Shown here: piece after piece, positions 58,931 to 64,000 of the stretch | How positions within the stretch are numbered: position 1 is the first letter of the stretch | Layout: each line of letters opens with the position of its first letter | The notes under the pieces: model-generated | What the model saw: the letters and a program-made list of their open reading frames with translations, nothing else | What the model was told of the DNA's origin: nothing | The model's database searches: none | Program-made: the position numbers and the translations under genes | Source of the DNA: Mauremys mutica | Lineage: Eukaryota > Chordata > Testudines > Geoemydidae | Assembly: GCF_020497125.1 (NCBI RefSeq) | Contig: NC_059077.1 | Location: 35,105,340 to 35,169,339 of the forward strand | DNA length: 64,000 nt | Reading direction: 5' to 3'

Positions 58931-58968
58931 GAGCATGAGCTTTCGTGGGTGAATACCCACTTCGTCAG
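58931..58968 (-). ncRNA. Hammerhead-ribozyme-like core in the Penelope-like element
   Basis: On the minus strand: CTGACGA (58968..58962, fits the CUGANGA core), one extra A, then a stem GTGGGT-ATTC-ACCCAC, then GAAA (58944..58941), then a mini stem III AGC-TCAT-GCT closing on the last A of GAAA, then C (58931) at the cleavage-site position. Hammerhead motifs are known from Penelope-like elements, usually with a very short stem III, as here. Stem I pairing is not evident in the single copy, and the extra A before stem II is unusual, so activity is uncertain. Confidence 0.6.
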
Positions 58969-59047
58969 ATGCATGTAGTGGAAATCTCCAGGGGCAGGTA
59001 TATATAAGCAAGCAAGAAGCAGGCTAGAGATAACGAAGTTAGTTCAA

Positions 59048-59319
59048 TCAGGGAGGATGGGGCCCTCTTCTAGCAGCTGAGGTGTGAAAACCAAGGGAGG
59101 AGAAACTGGTTTTGTAGTTGGCAAGCCATTCACAGTCTTTGTTTAATCCTGAGTTGATGGTGTCAAATTTGCAGATGAACTGAAGCTCAGCAGTTTCTCT
59201 TTGAAGTCTGGTCCTGAAGTTTTTTTGCTGCAGGATGGCCAACTTAAAATATGCTATGGTGTGGCCAGGGAGGTTGAAGTGTTCTCCTACAGGTTTTTGT
59301 ATATTGCCATTCCTAATAT
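59048..59319 (-). pseudogene. GIY-YIG endonuclease remnant of a Penelope-like element
   Basis: The minus strand is open from about 59318 to 59048. It reads IRNGNIQKPVGEHFNLPGHT, then IAYFKLAILQQKNFRTRLQR, then ETAELQFICKFDTINSGLNK. The EHFNLPGH block, the R..RETAELQ segment and the closing GLN are the C-terminal half of the GIY-YIG nuclease domain of Penelope-like retroelements. The N-terminal GIY and YIG strands were lost by truncation at the left target site. This domain makes the nick used for target-primed insertion in intact elements. Confidence 0.82.
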
Positions 59320-59454
59320 CTAGGTCTGGTGTTAACTAAAGAGGCTGGGGGGCTGTAATCTAAGAAATGGGTCCTCTTCTTCTTCTGCATTCAGAGACAC
59401 AGGATTTTTTATGAGTCAGGAATCAGGGCCTGCAACAGAAATAATCTCCAGGCA

Positions 59455-60113
59455 ACCTTCTTCCATTCTACTCAGCACTGATAAGGCCTCAGCTGGAATA
59501 TAGTATCCAGTTCTGGGCACCACTCTTCTGAAGAAAGTCAAGAGAAGAGCAACAAAAATGATTAAAGATCTAGAAAACAGGGCCTACAAGGAACGATGGA
59601 AAAAAAATGGGTTTGTTTAGTCTGGAGAAAAGAAGACAGAGGGAGGACATAAAAGTCTTCAAGTACATAAAAGATTTTTATAAAGAGGATGGTGATAAAT
59701 TGTTCTCCTTTCCCACTGAGCACAGGACAAGAAGTAATGGGTTTAAATTGCAGCAAGGGAGATTTAGGTTAGACATTAAGAAAAACTTCCTAACTGGAAC
59801 AAATTACCAGGGAGGTTGTAGAATCTCCATCAATGGAGGATTTTAAGCTTCCCGCAGCTCCTATTGGCCGGGGACAGTGAACCGCGGCCACTGGGAAGTG
59901 TGAGCAGCCGTAACTGCAGATGCTCAGGTAAACAAAGTGTCTTGCAGCCCGCCAGGGGCTTACCCTGAACAAGCTGCGAGCCAAGTTTGGGAACGCCTGG
60001 GTTAGACAAACACCTGTCAGATATGGTCTTAATACTTAGTCATGCCTCCATTCAGGGGATGGGACTAGATGATCTCTCGAGGTCCCTTCTAGTCCTAAAT
60101 TTCTATGGTTCTA
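59455..60113 (+). mobile_element. CR1 LINE 3' tail with hAT remnant
   Basis: The sense CR1 tail (GATAAGGCCTCAGCTGGAAT, CAGTTCTGGGCACCACTCTT, GGTTAGACATTAAGAAAAAC) runs to the terminal CTATGGTTCTATAAATAC. It is 5'-truncated, and part of a hAT interrupts it at 59848..59999. Confidence 0.92.
59848..59999. mobile_element. Truncated hAT-type element in the CR1 tail
   Basis: It has the same family body as 7168..7388 and 56721..57041 (CCGCAGCTCCTATTGGCCGG, CCCGCCAGGGGCTTACCCTG). It keeps only the right terminus CCAAGTTTGGGAACGCCTG next to GGTTAGAC. The left end and a few CR1 bases are deleted. Confidence 0.85.
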
Positions 60114-60490
60114 TAAATACCATCGTACAGCTGGCCTGCAGCAGGTTGCCTGACTGGCCACACCTCCTGCTTGGCTGGAGGAGCCAACAGGGCAGCTCTT
60201 AAGCCAACAGCAGCTACTGCTTGCTGACTGCTTAATGCTCATGCTTCTGTGTTACTTTGTTCCTGCTGCTCCCAGCCTTGCCTTGGTCCTGCCCCTGCCT
60301 TGAACCCCTCCTTGCCTGTTACCTTGCTCACTCCAATTCCTGCCCTCCAGCTTGACCCATGCTTTTGGATTCTGACCGACTCCTGCTTGACCCTCACCTC
60401 TGGTCCCAACCCTTGGTTCCTGATGCCTGATCCAAGCACTAGACCTGATGTCTGCTCTGAGCATTAGGTTAAGCTACCCTCATCCCTATT
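60114..60490. repeat. C/T-rich repeat-like segment
   Basis: Alternating CCTTGCC/CTTGACCC/CCTGATCC words (CCTGCCCCTGCCTTGAACCC, TCCTGCTTGACCCTCACCTC) suggest an interspersed or low-complexity repeat. Ends are not clear and no family is recognised. Short frames on both strands are artefacts. Confidence 0.4.
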
Positions 60491-60814
60491 GCCTGACAGT
60501 TCATTTGTTAAAAATAAACAAGATTATATTCATAAATAAAAGACTCCATCAATTTCTACATCCAACTTGAACATCCCCATGGCCCTGAGCTAAAAGGGGT
60601 AAGAGTACATATTTTGTCCTTTATTGGTGGGAAAGATAAAGATAAAACTTGATATGATTAGGAGTTTTCTTTTACTTGACTAGCTGTTTTGCTGTTTGAA
60701 GCAGATAATCCACTCTTCAGCATCTTAAAAACGGACTCCAACCAGTGTTTACCAACTTTGGACACAGGGAATCTGGTCAAAGCTCAGCTAATGTCTTCTT
60801 TGCCTACATTTATT
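60491..60814. other. Unique intronic sequence
   Basis: I see nothing recognisable here. Confidence 0.4.
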
Positions 60815-61034
60815 ATAAGAATATAAGAATGCTCATACAGGGTCAGACCAATGGTCTGTCTAGCCCAGTATCCTGTCTTCCGACAGTGGCCAATGCCAGG
60901 TGCTTCAGAGAGAATGAACAGAACAGACAATCATCAAGTGATCCATCCCCTTTCATCTAATCCCAGTGTAACCCACACACCTTCTGGATGTGGTGTTCTG
61001 TCCCATCTAGTGGCACCAAGACGACTTAGAGATA

Positions 61035-61100
61035 TAGGCCTTGGCTACACTTGCACGTTATACCACAATAAAGCCTCTCAGAGCACTCTACCTTACTCCC
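61035..61100. mobile_element. Harbinger-type MITE end
   Basis: ATAGGCCTTGGCTACACTTGC resembles the GGCC..GTCTACACT terminus of the family. The matching end may be the piece near 61560..61680 (ACAGCCCTGTAGCCCGAGCC ... GTGTTTAATTGCAGAGCAGA), which is the right half of the 57820..58118 type. Confidence 0.5.
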
Positions 61101-61224
61101 CATCCACACTGGCAATGTGCTGAGGCTGCGGGGGAGGGACCGGGGGCTAGCCTCCCTGGCCAGGAGCTCAGGGCAGGAGGGTCCTGCAGCCTGGATGTGG
61201 CCCACAAGCCGTAGTTTGCCCACC

Positions 61225-61290
61225 TCTGCAGTAGAGGCTCATGCATTAAGCTCCAGAGGTCCCAGGTTCAATCCTGATGACTGGCTTCTG
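61225..61290 (+). repeat. tRNA-like SINE fragment
   Basis: TAGAGGCTCATGCATTAAGC, TCCAGAGGTCCCAGGTTCAA, TCCTGATGACTGG contains a B-box-like GGTTCAATCC. It resembles the minus-strand fragment at 18695..18775. The A-box half is poor. Confidence 0.6.
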
Positions 61291-61690
61291 TCAGTGTTAC
61301 AGCAGCTTCTTGCAAACAAAGGCTAGGGACTCTCCGAGCATGGTGTTACATCCCTGCCCATCCTGGCTAGTAACCATTGATGGACCTCACGTCCTCCAGG
61401 AACTTATCTAGTTCTTTTTTGAACCCTGTTTATAGTTTTGGCCTTTACAACATCCCCTGCCAAAAGAGTTCCACAGGTTGACTGTGCATTGAGTGAAGTT
61501 TTAAAAAGTTGAAAGAAAAAATGTTGAAAAAGACCCTCCCTTCTCATGGGGTCCCAGAGCTCAGTCCCCAGCCCAGGCCGAAATATCTGTAGTACCATTA
61601 AACAGCCCTGTAGCCCGAGCCCCATGTCAGCTGATACAGGCAAGCCACAGGTGTTTAATTGCAGAGCAGATGTGTCCTAAATGTCATACT

Positions 61691-62440
61691 AGAAGCATTT
61701 TTCAGAACTGCTAGCATTCCAGGCAGACACTAGAATGAACTAATCTAATTTAGCTGTGGACCTGACTGAACTCTGAATGAAGTTAATGGAAAAACTCCTA
61801 CTGACTTCACAGAGAGCTGGATTAGGCTCAGAATCGGCATCTGCTAGCTGGACATGCTAGGTGTGTTGCTCTTGCTGGACATATTAGATGTGAATGCAGA
61901 GAACACATCCAGTTGAGCCAAAACTTTAGCTACTCTGGCTACACCAATAATATCTGTGCTGGAAATAGCTCTTCGCCCATCAACTCTGGCTGCCGCATTG
62001 CATTCCTTAGGAAGGAGTGCTCTGGTAACTTTTGAATTGTCGTCAATAGACGAAAGAAAATTAGAAATGAGGTTAGTATATTAATAGAAACTCCACAGAA
62101 TGATTAAGGCCATTAGATGAGCTTCTCTCTTGCTACATGCACTGCTGCAGAGTATATGTTTTACCATTCTCTTTGCTTTGTCCTGTCAGTTTAATTTGCC
62201 ATTGAACGCTAGCAGGCAGTAGGTGTTTGATCTACAAATAGGGTGTTTTTTCTTTTACCTCTTGATACAGAGCAGTTCCACCGTTTAAGAGAAATACGAT
62301 CATTTTGTCATGCATTGAAGAGGTATGCCCTTGTGGGCAAATTCCCCCTCTCCTCCCCAGTCCTCAAGCATGTAAGGCCTGATAGGCAGTGTAACTGGGG
62401 CCGTTGTGCTGCCCAGAGAGCCTTGTGCAGGTTATCCATA
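61691..62440. other. Intron with a decayed short palindrome
   Basis: At 61765..61845 the words CTGAATGAAGTTAATGGAAA and TACTGACTTCACAGAGAG are the arms of a decayed short palindromic repeat. Nothing else is recognised. Confidence 0.45.
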
Positions 62441-62442
62441 CC

Positions 62443-62575
62443 CAGGGCCGGTGCAACCACTAGGCGAACCAGGCAATCACCTAGGGCAGCAAGTGGTTGG
62501 GGGCGCCCGGGGCTGTCCTCAGGCATAGGCAGCTGTGTAGGACTTCTGAAAATTTGGGGCACCACTGGGTCTTAG
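62443..62575. mobile_element. hAT-like fragment, GC-rich
   Basis: CAGGGCCGGTGCAACCACTA, then GGCGAACCAGGCAATCACCT and AGGGCAGCAAG, has a CAGGGCCGG start like the 9.4 and 54.8 kb hATs but a different body. No second end is visible. Confidence 0.5.
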
Positions 62576-63270
62576 TGTCCACCCTCCTGGTTTTCCTATC
62601 CCTGTTCTGACCCTTCCTGCAGGCTCTGAGTCTTCCTGGGAAGGGGATCTCCTAGTTAAAAGAGAAAAAAAATCTCCAGCCTGCCAGACCTATTAGCACA
62701 ACACTGAAACTGTTAAAGAGCCATTCAAGGGGTAATGAAGACATTTAACAGGCATTTGCCAACTCCCAGGTATCCACTGTCAGTTTCTGAATGTACTGAC
62801 AAGAACACTTGTGCTCGACTGTAATATTTACTTAGAACATGTCAGTCTACAGAACCTTAGTTTAAAATTTGCTTTAAAAATATTTCATTAGTGAGTTGGT
62901 GAAGATTATAAAATCACATCTCTAAAAAATCCTTGCATAGATTTTTAGATGCACAATCATCTTTAGCCTTAAATGCTTGGATCTTCAGACATATGGTTTT
63001 TTAAATAAATTCTTCAAAAGACCACCCTTATCTAAAATGCACATTTTAATTATTATGGTAAAAAAAACTTACTTCCAAAGTCTTCCTGTCCTTTCTGTCC
63101 ATCCATGTTTCCCTTCGCACCCCCATCCCCATCCATTGAAGGAAGCAACAGCCCTTTGCTTCCAAATAGCTGGACAAACTTCAGGGCATATCAAAAAACC
63201 TGTGACTGACATTTTTTATTCCCAAGTTTAGTGCTTTTAATTAGGTATCTTCTGCATGTCCATTCTGCGT
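62576..63270. other. Unique intronic sequence
   Basis: I see nothing recognisable here. Confidence 0.4.
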
Positions 63271-63429
63271 GAGGGAGAGGGCACAGGGGTCTCTGCAGGG
63301 AACTGTGACTGCCACCGTGAGGCGGGCCGGGCATCTTGTTGTTATTTCTGCCTTGTCCCTCCACCCAGGCCCCTGCCGGGCTGCAAGCTCAGGCTGCCGT
63401 TGGGCATAGGGGCACCAGTTTAATAATAC

Positions 63430-63990
63430 TGCATAGGGCCCCATAAATCCTAAGGACGACCCTGGGGGTGCCAAAAAGTGGTGCCATGGATCGCCAGGGA
63501 GGAGCCGCCTTCCGGAGGCACCGGAGAGCCAGAGCGGCGGCGGCGGGCCCAAGCCACAGAGGAGCCGGCACAGTGCAGGAGGGCAGGAGCCCTGCAAAGG
63601 CGGCGGCACCGCTAGCGGGGAGCAGCCGTGCCCCCCGCCACTCCTGCCCAGGCTACGGCCTGGTGCCCCCCCAGGGGGCTCCTGCAGGCTGCAGCAGATG
63701 CATGCGGGCAGAGGCCCCCGTGCCCCCGCAGCTTCCCCCTCGCCACGCTCGGGCTCTGCGGCTCCCAGGCCTGCTCCGGGAGGGGCAGCGGCTCACACTC
63801 CCGGGAGCCACAGAGCCTGAGCGCGGTGAGGGGGTAGCTGGGGGGGGCACACGGAGGCCTCTGCCCACATGCATCTGCTGCAGGAGCCCCCAGAAGTCGG
63901 CTCCTCCCTGCCGAGCTGCTGCAGTGGCCCAAGTCCGGCAAAGCCAGTGAGTGGATTCAGGGTGGGGGCTGCTGGGGTGAAGAGGGCTCA
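63430..63990. repeat. Large GC-rich palindromic repeat at the window edge
   Basis: CATAGGGCCCCATAAATCCT and AAGGACGACCCTG look like the end of one transposon. From about 63670 a long palindrome follows: GGCTCCTGCAGGCTGCAGCA, GATGCATGCGGGCAGAGGCC on the left; GGCCTCTGCCCACATGCATC, TGCTGCAGGAGCCCCC on the right (about 63856..63892). An inner pair lies between them: CTCTGCGGCTCCCAG and CCGGGAGCCACAGAG. The 160-codon and 122-codon frames are by-products. The element probably continues beyond 64000. Confidence 0.7.
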
Positions 63991-64000
63991 CGGGGGCACT

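Larger units (their letters stand above)
58842..59319 (-). mobile_element. Penelope-like element, 3' part with GIY-YIG remnant
   Basis: A 478-base copy is bounded by a perfect 11-base duplication CTAGGTCTGGT (58831..58841 and 59320..59330). Read on the minus strand it first encodes the end of a GIY-YIG endonuclease domain (59048..59319). The untranslated end follows, holding the hammerhead-like motif (58931..58968) and the conserved terminal block (GTCTGTTAGTCTATAAGGTG ... AACACGGCTACTCCTCTGAT). Reverse transcriptase is absent, so the copy is 5'-truncated. It is the most complete of the four copies in this window. Confidence 0.9.
60815..61490 (+). repeat. LINE-tail-like repeat, interrupted
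   Basis: The left piece ATAAGAATGCTCATACAGGG, GTCAGACCAATGGTCTGTCT, AGTATCCTGTCTTCCGACAG (60818..60960) and the right piece AAACAAAGGCTAGGGACTCT, CATTGATGGACCTCACGTCC, AGTTCCACAGGTTGACTGTG (61312..61490) belong to one widespread reptile repeat, most likely a CR1-type tail. About 350 bases of other repeats lie between them. Confidence 0.65.

Noticed and set aside
60114..60490. Possible LTR because the block ends in CTGACAG and is C/T-rich
   Set aside because: No TG...CA termini, partner LTR, primer-binding site or retroviral gene is visible nearby.
63468..63950. 160-codon GC-rich frame near the window edge
   Set aside because: It overlaps a large palindrome with equally long antisense frames, typical of GC-rich repeat DNA.

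Overview
This window is vertebrate nuclear DNA and looks like turtle. It is AT-rich, gene-poor and packed with reptile-type interspersed repeats: CR1 LINEs, PIF/Harbinger- and hAT-type DNA transposons, a Penelope-like retroelement with a GIY-YIG remnant, tRNA-like SINE pieces and old MIR/L2-like fragments. There are no bacterial-style operons, phages or CRISPR arrays. The turtle assignment is an inference from repeat content.

The only host coding sequence I can support is a 119-base internal exon on the + strand at 45381..45499. It encodes the switch II segment of a Rab3-family GTPase and has good splice sites on both sides. The paralog cannot be settled from this exon alone. RAB3C is favoured because at least 45 kb of intron lies upstream and at least 18.5 kb downstream. 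The rest of the window is therefore read as two introns of this gene, unless unseen genes are present.

Layout. 0-5 kb: a small hAT and a 2.05 kb Harbinger-type element. 5.7-7.5 kb: a CR1 copy with reverse transcriptase remnants, split by a hAT. 9.3-10.4 kb and 14.8-16 kb: two more CR1 tails, each split by a hAT. 17.7 kb: a perfect 20-base hairpin. 20.3-21.7 kb: a pogo/Tigger-type element carrying about 1 kb of CpG-dense minisatellite. 27.1-28.4 kb: another terminal-inverted-repeat element with an internal minisatellite. 32.4-35.5 kb: the longest CR1, on the minus strand, hit by two Harbinger-type insertions. 37.4 kb: a 662-base hAT. 38-45.4 kb: mostly unique intron leading to the exon. 45.9-64 kb: a dense transposon graveyard.

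The most interesting signal is the Penelope-like family, seen four times (31.4, 48.9, 50.3-51.3 and 58.8-59.3 kb). Three copies have 10-11 base target duplications. One keeps a GIY-YIG endonuclease remnant. The same copy carries a hammerhead-ribozyme-like core on the minus strand. One copy is a 64-base-arm palindrome and was later split by a Harbinger element at an exact TTA. Many insertions here keep readable target duplications (8 bases for hAT, TTA/TAA for Harbinger, TA for Tigger), so the order of nesting can be followed.
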